From: an uncultured Campylobacter sp.
GTDB lineage: Bacteria > Actinomycetota > Actinomycetes > Mycobacteriales > Mycobacteriaceae
NCBI GenBank assembly: GCA_946221035.1
Contig: CAMIME010000024.1
Span: 1-34,281, forward strand
Direction: 5' to 3'
DNA: 34,281 bases
The notes beneath the pieces were generated by a model, which was given only the letters and a program-made list of their open reading frames with translations, made no database searches and was not told where the DNA came from. Both the position numbers and the translations under genes were made by a program. Of the stretch, positions 23,079 to 31,492 are shown one piece after another; position 1 is the first letter of the stretch, and each line of letters begins with the position of its first letter.

Positions 23079-23846
23079 ATGAACATGCAGATTTTGAGTT
23101 TCAAAGACCCGGGCATAAGCCCGGAAGGGCCAAAGGAGACGGCGCCGCTCGCGCCCGAGATCGCACAGAAGAACGCGGAGCTCGTGGAGACGTGGGCTGA
23201 GAAGCTTTACGACGCCTCCGCCCAGGACATCCTCGAATGGGCCCACGAGCACGCGCCGGGGCCGCTTGTGGTGACCCTGTCCATGGAAAACACCGTGCTC
23301 GCGGAGCTGGCGCAGCGCCATCTGCCGGGCGCTGACTTCCTCTTCCTGGACACCGAGTACCACTTCCCGGAGACCCTCGAGGTGGCCGACGCGGTGGAGC
23401 AGCGCTACCCGGCTCACCGCCTGGTGCGCGCCAAGGCGATCCTGAGCCGGCCCGAGCAGGACCGCGTCTACGGGCCCTCGCTGTACCTGCGGGACCCCTC
23501 CTCCTGCTGCCGCATGCGCAAGGTGGAGCCGCTGGCGGTGCACATGAGCCCCTACGCCGGCTGGATCACGGGGCTTCGGCGTGCCGACGGTCCGACCCGC
23601 GCCCAGGCCCCAGCCTTGAGCCTGGACGCCACGGGCCGGCTGAAGATCTCCCCGCTGGTGACGTGGTCGCTGGAGGAAACTGAGGCGTTCGAGGAAAACA
23701 ATGGCCTGATCATCCACCCGCTGACCCGGCAGGGCTACCCGTCGATCGGGTGCGCGACCTGCACCCAGCCGGTGGCGGAAGGCGAGGACCCGCGCGCTGG
23801 GCGTTGGGCGTTTGCACAGAAAACGGAGTGTGGTTTGCATGAGTGA
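23079..23846 (+). CDS. cysH: Adenylylsulfate (APS) reductase, [4Fe-4S] type
   Basis: The 255-residue enzyme reduces APS to sulfite with thioredoxin. The paired cysteines C143-C144 and the pair C225-C228 bind the [4Fe-4S] cluster that separates APS reductases from PAPS reductases. The catalytic cysteine is C251 in the C-terminal KTECGLHE motif. ATG 23079 (or the in-frame ATG at 23085) lies 7 bases after cysX with no strong ribosome-binding site. Its stop overlaps the cysD start by 8 bases. No APS kinase is encoded here, consistent with direct use of APS. Confidence 0.95.
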   Translation: MNMQILSFKDPGISPEGPKETAPLAPEIAQKNAELVETWAEKLYDASAQDILEWAHEHAPGPLVVTLSMENTVLAELAQRHLPGADFLFLDTEYHFPETLEVADAVEQRYPAHRLVRAKAILSRPEQDRVYGPSLYLRDPSSCCRMRKVEPLAVHMSPYAGWITGLRRADGPTRAQAPALSLDATGRLKISPLVTWSLEETEAFEENNGLIIHPLTRQGYPSIGCATCTQPVAEGEDPRAGRWAFAQKTECGLHE

Positions 23847-24738
23847 GTTGTCCCCCCACCTGAAGGACCTGGAAAACGAGTCGATCCACATCATCCGTGA
23901 GGTCGCCGGGCAGTTTGACAAGGTCGGCCTGCTGTTTTCCGGCGGCAAGGACTCGTGCGTGGTGCTCGAACTCGCCATCAGGGCGTTCGCTCCGGCGGCG
24001 GCGCCGATCGAGCTTTTGCACGTGGACACCGGCCACAACTTCCCTGAGGTGATTGCGTTTCGGGACGAAGTCGTCGATAAGCATGGGCTCCGGTTGCGTG
24101 TCGCCCACGTGCAGGACTGGATCGACCGCGGCGACCTGCAGGAGCGCCCGGACGGCACCCGCAACCCCCTGCAGACCGTGCCGCTGGTGGAAACGATCGC
24201 CGAGGCCGGCTACAACGCGGTCATGGGCGGCGCGCGACGCGACGAGGAGCGTGCCCGCGCCAAGGAACGCGTCTTTTCCGTGCGCGACTCCTTCGGCGGC
24301 TGGGACCCGCGCCGCCAGCGCCCCGAGCTGTGGCACCTGTACAACGGCGCCACCCTGCCGGGTGAGAACGTGCGCGTCTTCCCCATCTCGAACTGGACTG
24401 AAGCCGACGTGTGGGAGTACATCGGTGCCCGCGGCATCGCGCTGCCGCCGATCTACTTCGCGCACGACCGCGAGGTGTTCTCCCGCGACGGCATGTGGCT
24501 CACCCCGGGTGAGTGGGGCGGGCCGCGCGAGGGCGAAACCCTCGAGACCCGCCGCGTGCGCTACCGCACCGTGGGCGATATGAGCTGCACCGGCGCCGTC
24601 GAATCGGACGCCACCACGATCGAGGAGGTGCTGGTGGAGATCGCCAATTCCACCCTCACCGAACGCGGCGCGACGCGTGCCGACGACCGCCTGTCCGAGT
24701 CCTCCATGGAGGACCGCAAGAAAGAGGGCTACTTCTGA
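23839..24738 (+). CDS. cysD: Sulfate adenylyltransferase subunit 2
   Basis: The 299-residue protein has the PP-loop SGGKDS at residues 34-39, where ATP alpha-phosphate chemistry occurs, and the long conserved block MGGARRDEERARAKERVFS typical of CysD. With CysN it makes APS and pyrophosphate from ATP and sulfate. ATG 23839 overlaps the cysH stop by 8 bases and the cysD stop shares one base with the cysN ATG (TGATG), so the three genes are translationally coupled. Confidence 0.96.
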   Translation: MSELSPHLKDLENESIHIIREVAGQFDKVGLLFSGGKDSCVVLELAIRAFAPAAAPIELLHVDTGHNFPEVIAFRDEVVDKHGLRLRVAHVQDWIDRGDLQERPDGTRNPLQTVPLVETIAEAGYNAVMGGARRDEERARAKERVFSVRDSFGGWDPRRQRPELWHLYNGATLPGENVRVFPISNWTEADVWEYIGARGIALPPIYFAHDREVFSRDGMWLTPGEWGGPREGETLETRRVRYRTVGDMSCTGAVESDATTIEEVLVEIANSTLTERGATRADDRLSESSMEDRKKEGYF

Positions 24739-25997
24739 TGACCGAAGCATTGGTGAATAGGGAAACGTTGCGCCTGTGCACCGCCGGCTCCGTCGACGAC
24801 GGCAAATCCACCTTCGTCGGCCGCCTGCTCCACGACACGAAGTCCGTGCTCGCCGACCAGCTCGCCTCGGTCGAGCGCACCTCCGCCGACCGCGGCTTCG
24901 AGGGGCTGGACCTTTCCCTGCTTGTCGACGGCCTCCGGGCCGAGCGCGAACAAGGCATCACCATCGACGTGGCCTACCGTTACTTCGCCACCGACAAGCG
25001 CACCTTCATCCTGGCGGACACGCCCGGACACGTGCAGTACACGCGCAACACCGTGACCGGCATGTCCACCTCCCAGGTTGTAGTCCTGCTCGTGGACGCG
25101 CGCAACGGTGTGGTGGAGCAGACGGTGCGTCACTTGACCGTCGCCAAGCTGCTTGGCGTGCGCACCGTCATTCTGGCGGTGAACAAGATCGACCTGGTGG
25201 ACTACTCGCAGGCGCGGTTCGACGAGATCAAGTCGGACTTCCTCGCCCGCGCCGAGGGCATAGACGACGCCCACGTGGTCCCCATCTCCGCCCTCCGTGG
25301 AGATAACGTCGCTGAACGAAGCGAATCGACGCCCTGGTACGACGGCCCGACGGTGCTAGAGCTGCTGGAGACCATCCCGGTGAACCACGGCCGCGCGAAC
25401 GACCTGGATTTCCGTTTTAACATCCAGTACGTGCTGCGCGAGCACGCCTCCGACTACCGCGCCTATGCGGGCCGCGTGGATGCCGGTTCCATCGCCGTCG
25501 GCGACGAAATCCTGGCCCCGCACGGGCGCACCACTCGGGTCGCCGGCATCGACACCTCCGACGGCCCGGTGGATACGGCCACCGCTGGCGACTCCATCGC
25601 CCTGCGCCTGGCAGACGAGATCGACCTCACCCGCGGTGACCTCTTGACCGCGCTCACTCGGCCGGAGGATGTCCGGGAGTTCGCGGCCACCATCGTGGGG
25701 CTCACCGAGAAGGACCTCGCGGCGGGTCAGCCGGTGAAGCTGCGCTACGGCACCGCGTTCGAGCGCGCCCGCATCGCCAGCGTGGACCGAGTCTTGGACA
25801 TCGACGGCCCGGCCGGCGACCAGGTCTCGCCCGAGGCGGTGCGCCTCAACGACATCGCGCACGTGACCATCCAGACCGCCTCCGAGCTGCCGGTGGAGGA
25901 CTACCAGGCCCGCGGCGCCATCGGCAGCTTCTTGCTTGTGGACCAGTCCTCGGGCAACACCCTCGCAGCCGGGCTCGTCGGGACGCGGCTGAGGTAG
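24738..25997 (+). CDS. cysN: Sulfate adenylyltransferase subunit 1 (GTPase)
   Basis: The 419-residue elongation-factor-like GTPase shows the P-loop GSVDDGKST (17-25), GITIDVAYRYF switch region, DTPGH (94-98) and NKID (149-152). GTP hydrolysis by CysN drives APS formation by CysD. The length covers the GTPase and two beta-barrel domains only; the C-terminal APS kinase found in fused CysNC is absent, in line with the APS reductase of this operon. ATG 24738 overlaps the cysD stop. Confidence 0.96.
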   Translation: MTEALVNRETLRLCTAGSVDDGKSTFVGRLLHDTKSVLADQLASVERTSADRGFEGLDLSLLVDGLRAEREQGITIDVAYRYFATDKRTFILADTPGHVQYTRNTVTGMSTSQVVVLLVDARNGVVEQTVRHLTVAKLLGVRTVILAVNKIDLVDYSQARFDEIKSDFLARAEGIDDAHVVPISALRGDNVAERSESTPWYDGPTVLELLETIPVNHGRANDLDFRFNIQYVLREHASDYRAYAGRVDAGSIAVGDEILAPHGRTTRVAGIDTSDGPVDTATAGDSIALRLADEIDLTRGDLLTALTRPEDVREFAATIVGLTEKDLAAGQPVKLRYGTAFERARIASVDRVLDIDGPAGDQVSPEAVRLNDIAHVTIQTASELPVEDYQARGAIGSFLLVDQSSGNTLAAGLVGTRLR

Positions 25998-26008
25998 AGG
26001 CTCGCGCC

Positions 26009-26674
26009 ATGACCGCACTGATCACCCTCTCGCACGGCTCGCGCCACCCGCGCGCGGCCGAAGGTGTGCGCGCCCTGACACGGGCGGCCGCCGCCGAGCT
26101 GGGCGTGGTCGGCGCGGACGCGCACCTCGAATTCAACACCCCCGACCTGGTCCAGGCCGCGGCCGCCCTGGCCGCCGCCGGGCACCGCGACGCCATCGTG
26201 GTACCGCTGTTGTTTACCAGGGCGTTCCACGCCACCGTGGACGTGCCGGACGCGGTGGAGGCGGCATCCGCGCACCTCAACATCACCCTCGCCCAGCCGA
26301 TCGGCATGGGCGCAGAGCTTGCCGACGTCCTCGCCGGACGCGTCCCCGCCGATGCCACCCGCGTGGTGCTTTACCCCGTGGGCACCTCCAATCCGGAGCA
26401 GGCGGAGGCGTACGAGGCGTTGGCGGGGGCCGTCGAAAAGCGAACGGCTCTGCCGACGCACGTGGTCGCAGCGACCCGCGGCGGGGCGGACGCGCTGCCC
26501 GCGCTCGCGCCGTTTCACCTGGTGCCCCTGTTTGTCACGCACGGGACGCTGCTCGACGCCGCGTACCAGGCACTCCCCGCAGGCTGTACGGCCTCGGGGC
26601 CTCTGACTACCGCGCTTACGGGCGTGGTGGCGAACCGTTACCGTTCGAAGGAGAACGCTCATGTACAAGCTTGA
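26009..26674 (+). CDS. cysY: Sirohydrochlorin chelatase-like protein (CbiX/SirB superfamily)
   Basis: The 221-residue protein begins MTALITLSHGSR, with the metal-binding His9 of the (L)xHGS motif, and has a second conserved His74 in LLFTRAFH. These mark class II chelatases such as CbiX and SirB. In this operon it most likely inserts Fe2+ into sirohydrochlorin for the siroheme of CysI, as proposed for corynebacterial CysY. A second HGT-containing half (VPLFVTHGTLLDA) suggests an internal duplication. ATG 26009 lies 11 bases after cysN; its end overlaps cysZ by 14 bases. Confidence 0.85.
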   Translation: MTALITLSHGSRHPRAAEGVRALTRAAAAELGVVGADAHLEFNTPDLVQAAAALAAAGHRDAIVVPLLFTRAFHATVDVPDAVEAASAHLNITLAQPIGMGAELADVLAGRVPADATRVVLYPVGTSNPEQAEAYEALAGAVEKRTALPTHVVAATRGGADALPALAPFHLVPLFVTHGTLLDAAYQALPAGCTASGPLTTALTGVVANRYRSKENAHVQA

Positions 26675-27599
26675 GACACTGATCCTCATCGCAGTCGCCG
26701 GCCTGGCCGCGCAACTGGTGGATGGTGGGCTGGGCATGGGCTTCGGCGTCACCTCGACCACCATCTTGATCCTGCTGGCCGGCATCAGCCCGGCCGCGGC
26801 CTCCGCCGTCGTCCACACTGCCGAGCTGGGCACGACGCTGGCATCCGGGATCGCGCACACGCGGTTCGGCAACGTGGATTGGCGCACGGCCTTCGCTATT
26901 GGCATCCCCGGTGCGATCGGCGCGTTTTTGGGCTCCACGCTGCTGGTTCGCCTATCTACGGAAGCAGCGAAGCCGATCATGTCGCTGATCCTGGCGCTCA
27001 TCGGCCTGAACCTGATGCTCCGCTTCGCGCGCGGCCTCACGCAGCGCAAACTCGCCGCGAAACCACACTCCAAGACGTTCCTCGCGGGCCTGGGACTGTT
27101 CGGCGGGTTCGTCGACGCCACCGGCGGCGGCGGGTGGGGCCCCGTGACCACCTCCACGCTGATGTCCGCGGGCCGCTCCGAGCCGCGCCGCATCGTCGGC
27201 ACCGTGAACACCGCCGAGTTCCTGGTCACCCTGGCCGCCACCCTTGGTTTCGCCATCGGGATGTGGAACGACCTGGTTGCCAACCTGGCCGCCGTGCTGG
27301 CGCTCCTCGCCGGCGGCGTGATCGCGGCTCCGATCGCCGCGTGGCTGATCAACCGCATGAACCCGATCGCGCTCGGCGGCTTGGTGGGCTCCCTCATCGT
27401 GGCGCTGAATTTGCCAGTGGTGCTCAAGGCCGTCGGCGTGGACCAGCACTTGTGGGCCGTGCGCGTGGTGGTGTTGCTCATCGGCGCGGCGCTGACCTGG
27501 CGGGGTGTGCTGCGGGCGCGCCGGAACTCCGCGGCGGCCTCGCGCGCCGAGGGCGCCACCGTGGTCGTGGACGAGCAGGCGCCGGTGTCATCGCGCTGA
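26661..27599 (+). CDS. cysZ: Sulfate permease, TSUP (TauE/SafE) family
   Basis: The 312-residue integral membrane protein has about eight hydrophobic helices in two related halves (GGLGMGFGVTSTTIL near the start and GGGGWGPVTTSTLM in the middle), the hallmark of TSUP transporters. It corresponds in order and family to C. glutamicum CysZ, the proposed sulfate importer, and is unrelated to enterobacterial CysZ. ATG 26661 has AAGGAG seven bases upstream and overlaps cysY by 14 bases. It ends the sulfur operon. Confidence 0.92.
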   Translation: MYKLETLILIAVAGLAAQLVDGGLGMGFGVTSTTILILLAGISPAAASAVVHTAELGTTLASGIAHTRFGNVDWRTAFAIGIPGAIGAFLGSTLLVRLSTEAAKPIMSLILALIGLNLMLRFARGLTQRKLAAKPHSKTFLAGLGLFGGFVDATGGGGWGPVTTSTLMSAGRSEPRRIVGTVNTAEFLVTLAATLGFAIGMWNDLVANLAAVLALLAGGVIAAPIAAWLINRMNPIALGGLVGSLIVALNLPVVLKAVGVDQHLWAVRVVVLLIGAALTWRGVLRARRNSAAASRAEGATVVVDEQAPVSSR

Positions 27600-27622
27600 A
27601 ACCCTGAGCTAGGCTCGCAGGC

Positions 27623-28297
27623 ATGATCGCCGAGGATCTCTTCCTGCTGCTCACCGACGATTCCGGCCGCGCCGAGCCGTGGGTGACGTACCGCCGCTTC
27701 GCACTGTCCGCGGGCGTGCTCATGGATCTCGCGCTTGCTGAGGCCATCACCGTCACGCCGACCAGGCGGGCGAAGGTCGTGCTCGGGCCGGTGCAACTGA
27801 GCGATCCCACGCCGGCGCAGAAGGAAATGCTGCGGCGCATCGCTCGCCGGCCGGGGAGGCGCGCCCAGAGTTTAATCATTGATCGAGGCGTTCCACCCCG
27901 CCTGGTTGCCCAGCCGCTCGTGGACTGCGGTGTGCTGGAGCGACGAGAGCGGGGCTTCTGGCTGTTCTCCTGGTCCAACTACCCGGTGCGCGACCCGTCC
28001 GTCGAAGCCGAGCTGAGGGCGCGACTCCATCAAGTCGTGCAGGGCGAGGCGATGGAGACGGTGGAGGAGGGCATCATACTGCTGTTCCTTCACGCCATCG
28101 AGGCCCACCGCGCTGTGCTCAAGAACGAGATCAAGGGTGCCGGCTTCGGCACCGTGGGGCGCACGGCGAAGGAGATCCGCTACTCGCTCACCGCCCCGGA
28201 GCTGGGACGCACTGAACCGCACGTGGCCGACGCGATCGAGGGCCTCCACTACGCGCTCGTGGCCGCGGTGCAGGCCGCGCAGCAGGCGTCAACCTAA
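27623..28297 (+). CDS. GPP34/GOLPH3-family protein
   Basis: The 224-residue protein begins IAEDLFLLLTDDSGR, the opening of the GPP34 (GOLPH3/Vps74) family. Eukaryotic members bind phosphatidylinositol-4-phosphate on Golgi membranes; actinobacterial members have no settled function. The hydrophobic hairpin-like segment near 153-165 (EEGIILLFLHAIE) is conserved in type. ATG 27623 follows TAGGCT (27610-27615) by seven bases, so the mRNA may be leaderless and independent of cysZ, which ends 23 bases earlier. A role in membrane lipid or glycan handling is conjecture. Confidence 0.85.
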   Translation: MIAEDLFLLLTDDSGRAEPWVTYRRFALSAGVLMDLALAEAITVTPTRRAKVVLGPVQLSDPTPAQKEMLRRIARRPGRRAQSLIIDRGVPPRLVAQPLVDCGVLERRERGFWLFSWSNYPVRDPSVEAELRARLHQVVQGEAMETVEEGIILLFLHAIEAHRAVLKNEIKGAGFGTVGRTAKEIRYSLTAPELGRTEPHVADAIEGLHYALVAAVQAAQQAST

Positions 28298-28323
28298 CAG
28301 ACCTAACCGTTATCCTGGTTCGC

Positions 28324-28881
28324 ATGCTCATCGTTGCCGCAATGAAGGAAGAAGCCGCCGACATCATGTCGCGCGGCGACCACGAGGTGCTGATCACCGG
28401 CATTGGCACCCTGCCCGCCGCCATCGCGCTCACCCGCCGACTTTCGGAGGGGCCGCTGCCGGATCGGGTGGTCAACGTCGGCACCGCGGGCGCGCTCGTC
28501 GACCTCGCCCCCGGCGTCTACGAGGTCTCCCACGCGGTGAAGCACGATTTCAAAGTTGGCGGCACCTCTGAACTCACCGACTTCGTCTACCCCCGCTGGT
28601 TCTCTTTCGACCCCATCACGGACCTGCCGAAGGCGAAGCTCGCCACCGGCGACGCGTTCGTCAACCGCTCCGACCTGCGCGATGAGCTCGCCCGCGAGTG
28701 CCAGCTCGTGGACATGGAGGGCTACGCGCTCGCCGCCGTGTGTTCCACCTTCGGTGTGCCGCTCACCCTGCTCAAGCAGGTCTCGGATTCGGCCGACGAG
28801 TCGGCTTCCGAGGTGTGGGAGGCCGCGCTCGACCGCGCCCGCGTGGAGCTGGAAGAGGCGCTGCGTGCCAACGTTCGCTAG
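28324..28881 (+). CDS. MTA/SAH-type nucleosidase (PNP superfamily)
   Basis: The 185-residue protein has an AMKEE motif (Glu9/Glu10), a VDMEGYALA motif (Glu132) and SDSAD (Asp155), matching the catalytic and ribose-binding residues of 5'-methylthioadenosine/S-adenosylhomocysteine nucleosidases. It is shorter than the usual ~230 residues, and several N-terminal strands are trimmed, so the substrate could be another nucleoside. Detoxifying SAH would link it to sulfur metabolism, since SAH is the effector of McbR. TATCCT (28311-28316) lies seven bases before ATG 28324, suggesting a leaderless start. Confidence 0.75.
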   Translation: MLIVAAMKEEAADIMSRGDHEVLITGIGTLPAAIALTRRLSEGPLPDRVVNVGTAGALVDLAPGVYEVSHAVKHDFKVGGTSELTDFVYPRWFSFDPITDLPKAKLATGDAFVNRSDLRDELARECQLVDMEGYALAAVCSTFGVPLTLLKQVSDSADESASEVWEAALDRARVELEEALRANVR

Positions 28882-29434
28882 CGAAGCCGGCATCGACCTC
28901 GCCGACGAGCCGGAGCCCCTCTTCCAGCTCCTCGTCCTGTGCATGCTGCAGGCGAAACCGATCCGGGCCACCGTCGCCGTCGACGCGGCCCGCGCGCTGT
29001 TCGACCTCGGCCTCACCACCCCACAGGCCCTGCTCGCGGCCCCTCGCTCGCAGCTCATCGCCGCCTTCGGCCGCGCCGGTTACGCCCGTTACGACGAGTC
29101 CAGCGCCACCCGCCTGCGCTCCATGTCGCAACTGCTTATCGACGACCTCCGGTCCGACCTACGCACCCTCCGCCAAGGCGCCCCGGACTCCCTCCAGGTG
29201 TTCGACGGCGTCGGCCCCGCCTGCGCGACGATGTTCGCGCGCGAGGCCCAGGGGGTGTGGCCGGAGCTCGCCCCCGTCTTCGACAAAAAGGCCCTGCAAG
29301 GAGCCTCAAAATTGGGGCTCCCGCAGGACCCTGATGCCTTAGCGAAGTTAGCCGCGGACCCCTCCACCGAGTGGCCCGCGGACCTCCCCCAGTTCGCAGC
29401 CCACCTGGTCCGCGTCGCGCTGGGGATCGCCTAG
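28865..29434 (+). CDS. HhH-GPD (endonuclease III-like) protein lacking catalytic Lys and Fe-S cluster
   Basis: The 189-residue protein resembles a base-excision glycosylase. A helix-hairpin-helix (FDGVGPACATMF, GVG at 115-117) is followed by PVFDKKALQGASKLGLP, equivalent to the VDTHxxRVxxRLGL stretch. The catalytic Lys of endonuclease III (GVGRKT) is replaced by Ala119; the Asp is kept as D140. The four C-terminal cluster cysteines are absent. The GTG start at 28865 overlaps the nucleosidase gene by 17 bases. DNA binding is plausible; glycosylase activity is doubtful. It carries one full copy of the dispersed 24-bp motif. Confidence 0.65.
   Translation: MPTFASEAGIDLADEPEPLFQLLVLCMLQAKPIRATVAVDAARALFDLGLTTPQALLAAPRSQLIAAFGRAGYARYDESSATRLRSMSQLLIDDLRSDLRTLRQGAPDSLQVFDGVGPACATMFAREAQGVWPELAPVFDKKALQGASKLGLPQDPDALAKLAADPSTEWPADLPQFAAHLVRVALGIA
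29132..29155 (+). repeat. Dispersed 24-bp motif, copy in HhH-GPD gene
   Basis: It differs from the other two full copies only at the first base (C for T) and encodes LLIDDLRS in an unrelated protein. Confidence 0.85.
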
Positions 29435-29439
29435 AACAT

Positions 29440-29964
29440 TTACTTCGCGAACTCGGCGACGAGCTTCGAGTTGAACGCCGGCAGGTCGTCCGGCGTACGC
29501 GAGGAGATGAAGCCGGAATCGACCACAACTTCCTCATCCACCCAGTTCGCGCCGGCGTTGACCAGGTCCGTCTTCACGTTCTCGACGGAGGTGAGCTTCA
29601 CGCCCTTGATCACGTCGGCCTCGGTGAGGATCCAGCCGCCGTGGCAGATGACGCCGACCGGCTTGCCCGCCTCGACGAAGGCCTTCACCAGGGCGACAGC
29701 GTCCTGGTCGGTACGGATCGTGTCGGCGTTGACGGTGCCGCCGGGGAGGATGAGAGCGTCGTAGTCTTCGACCGAGGCGTCAGCCGTGGTCAGGTCAACG
29801 GCGACGGTCGCGCCCTTCTTGCCCTCGATCTCGCCAGTCTCCGTCGAGATGACCTTGGTGGTCGCACCCGCGGTCTCAACGGCGTCCTTCGGGGAGGTCA
29901 GCTCGGAATCCTCGAAACCATTCGTTGCGATGATCGCGATCGTTTTGCCGGTGAGGTCAGACAT
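29440..29964 (-). CDS. DJ-1/PfpI-family protein (YhbO-like)
   Basis: The 174-residue protein has the nucleophilic elbow ICHGGW, with Cys107-His108, and Glu18 in ATNGFEDSE, as in the PfpI/YhbO/YajL group. Members are described as stress-linked glyoxalases, deglycases or proteases, and which activity applies here cannot be told from sequence. ATG 29964 has AAAGG ten bases upstream. It is convergent with the HhH-GPD gene (5 bases apart) and lies 52 bases downstream of the AI-2E-type gene on the same strand. Confidence 0.88.
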   Translation of the reverse strand: MSDLTGKTIAIIATNGFEDSELTSPKDAVETAGATTKVISTETGEIEGKKGATVAVDLTTADASVEDYDALILPGGTVNADTIRTDQDAVALVKAFVEAGKPVGVICHGGWILTEADVIKGVKLTSVENVKTDLVNAGANWVDEEVVVDSGFISSRTPDDLPAFNSKLVAEFAK

Positions 29965-30016
29965 GGTTCACAACCTTTCGTCGTTAAGCAATGTGCGTCG
30001 CCCAACGTACATATTT

Positions 30017-31492
30017 TTAGACGTCGTCGTTGTCGAGCTTGCGCTGGCGCGCCTTGTCGCTCTTCTCGTCGCCCGAGGGGTCGAGGGCGCGGGTGCGGCC
30101 GGGGACCTCGCGGTCGTGCGTCTTCTTCGGCGCCTCCTTCGGGTCGGGCACGCGTGTGGAGCCCAGGCCCTCCTTCGCGGGCACCTTCGTGTTGGGGCGG
30201 TCATGCTTGGCCATCTTCATCATGTGGTCGCGCACCGCCAGGAAGGACTCGCGCGAACCCATGGTCTGGGTCTGCTGGGTCGCCATGGATATCTCGTCCG
30301 CTGTGATCTCGCCTGTGCGCAGCGAGACCATCTCGGCCCAGTACCGCAGCCACACCGCGACCACGGCGGCGACGGGCACCGCGAGGAACGCGCCGACGAT
30401 GCCGAACAGGGTGCCGCCAACGGCGACGGCGAGCAGCACCACCGTCGCGTGCAGGCCCATGGCCTGGGACTGGAGGATCGGGGAGAGGACGTTGCCCTCA
30501 AGCTGCTGCACCGCGATGATGAGGATGAGCACGAAGATGGCGTTGGTGAAGCCGTTGGACACCAGCGCCACGACCACGGCCAGCACACCCGCGGAGACCG
30601 CACCCACGATCGGGATGAAGCCCGCGAAGAAGGTCACCACCGCGAGCACCGGCCACAGCGGAACGCCGAGGAAGATCAGGCCGATGCCGATGAACACTGC
30701 GTCCACCATGGACACGATGGCCTGCGTACGGATGAAGCCGGACAGCGTGTTCCAGGAGCGCATGCAAACCTCGGTGAGGTGCCAACCGGCGCGCACGCCG
30801 ACGTACTTGCGCAGCCACGGCAGGAAGCGGTCGCCGTCTTTGAGGAAGAAGAAGGTGAGCACGAGGGTGAGCGCCAGGGTCGTGCCCACGGAGGCGATGG
30901 CGCCGATGCCGGAGAACACGCCGGAGGCGATGTTGGATGCCTGGCCCTTGACAAACGCCGTGGCCTGATCGATGGCCTGCTCGATCTTCTCCGGCTCGAG
31001 GAAGGTGAAGTCCTGCTGCGTCAGCCAGTCCACGATTTGGTTCACGCCCTGCTCGGCCTGGCGGGCGAGTTCGGTGCCCTGGGTTTTCACCGTCGGCGCC
31101 ATGGCGGTGAACAAGCCGCCGAGGATGCCGAAGAACCCGATGAGCACAATGAACACCGCGAGGGCCGCGGGGAACTTGTGGTTGCGCAGGAAGCGCACGG
31201 GCGGCCAGAGCACGGTGCACACGATGAGCGCAAGCAGGATCGGCAGAAGGCCCATCCACACGTATTTCAGCAGGTAGAGCAGGATGGCGGTTGCAGCGAC
31301 GACGATGATGAAGCGCAGCGCCCACGCGGCGGCAGTACGGCCGTCAGCGGCGATGACGTCGCCGCGGTCAATCGGCTCGTTGGACATTTCTTGAGCCGCG
31401 TCAGCGGGGGTGGGCAGCATCTGGACCGGGTCGACGGCCGTATCCAGAGCGCCCACATACTCATTGTTAGTGGGATTGTTCACGGTGGTCAT
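30017..31492 (-). CDS. AI-2E-family (UPF0118/PerM) transporter
   Basis: The 491-residue membrane protein has a hydrophilic N-terminus, about eight membrane helices and the long TFFFLKDG…LPWL and GFIPIVGAV segments of the AI-2E/PerM family. A charged C-terminal tail of about 90 residues is rich in Lys, Asp and Pro and is probably cytoplasmic. Family members export varied small molecules or act as Na+/H+ antiporters; the autoinducer-2 name should not be taken literally. ATG 31492 is preferred over 31513; no ribosome-binding site is visible. Confidence 0.88.
   Translation of the reverse strand: MTTVNNPTNNEYVGALDTAVDPVQMLPTPADAAQEMSNEPIDRGDVIAADGRTAAAWALRFIIVVAATAILLYLLKYVWMGLLPILLALIVCTVLWPPVRFLRNHKFPAALAVFIVLIGFFGILGGLFTAMAPTVKTQGTELARQAEQGVNQIVDWLTQQDFTFLEPEKIEQAIDQATAFVKGQASNIASGVFSGIGAIASVGTTLALTLVLTFFFLKDGDRFLPWLRKYVGVRAGWHLTEVCMRSWNTLSGFIRTQAIVSMVDAVFIGIGLIFLGVPLWPVLAVVTFFAGFIPIVGAVSAGVLAVVVALVSNGFTNAIFVLILIIAVQQLEGNVLSPILQSQAMGLHATVVLLAVAVGGTLFGIVGAFLAVPVAAVVAVWLRYWAEMVSLRTGEITADEISMATQQTQTMGSRESFLAVRDHMMKMAKHDRPNTKVPAKEGLGSTRVPDPKEAPKKTHDREVPGRTRALDPSGDEKSDKARQRKLDNDDV

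Noticed and set aside
25901..27796. 631-codon minus-strand frame across cysN-cysZ
   Set aside because: It lies antisense to three well-supported genes and has low-complexity Arg/Ala/Ser composition.
29294..29328. Hairpin in the HhH-GPD gene
   Set aside because: Imperfect arms lie inside a coding region with no T-run; likely chance.
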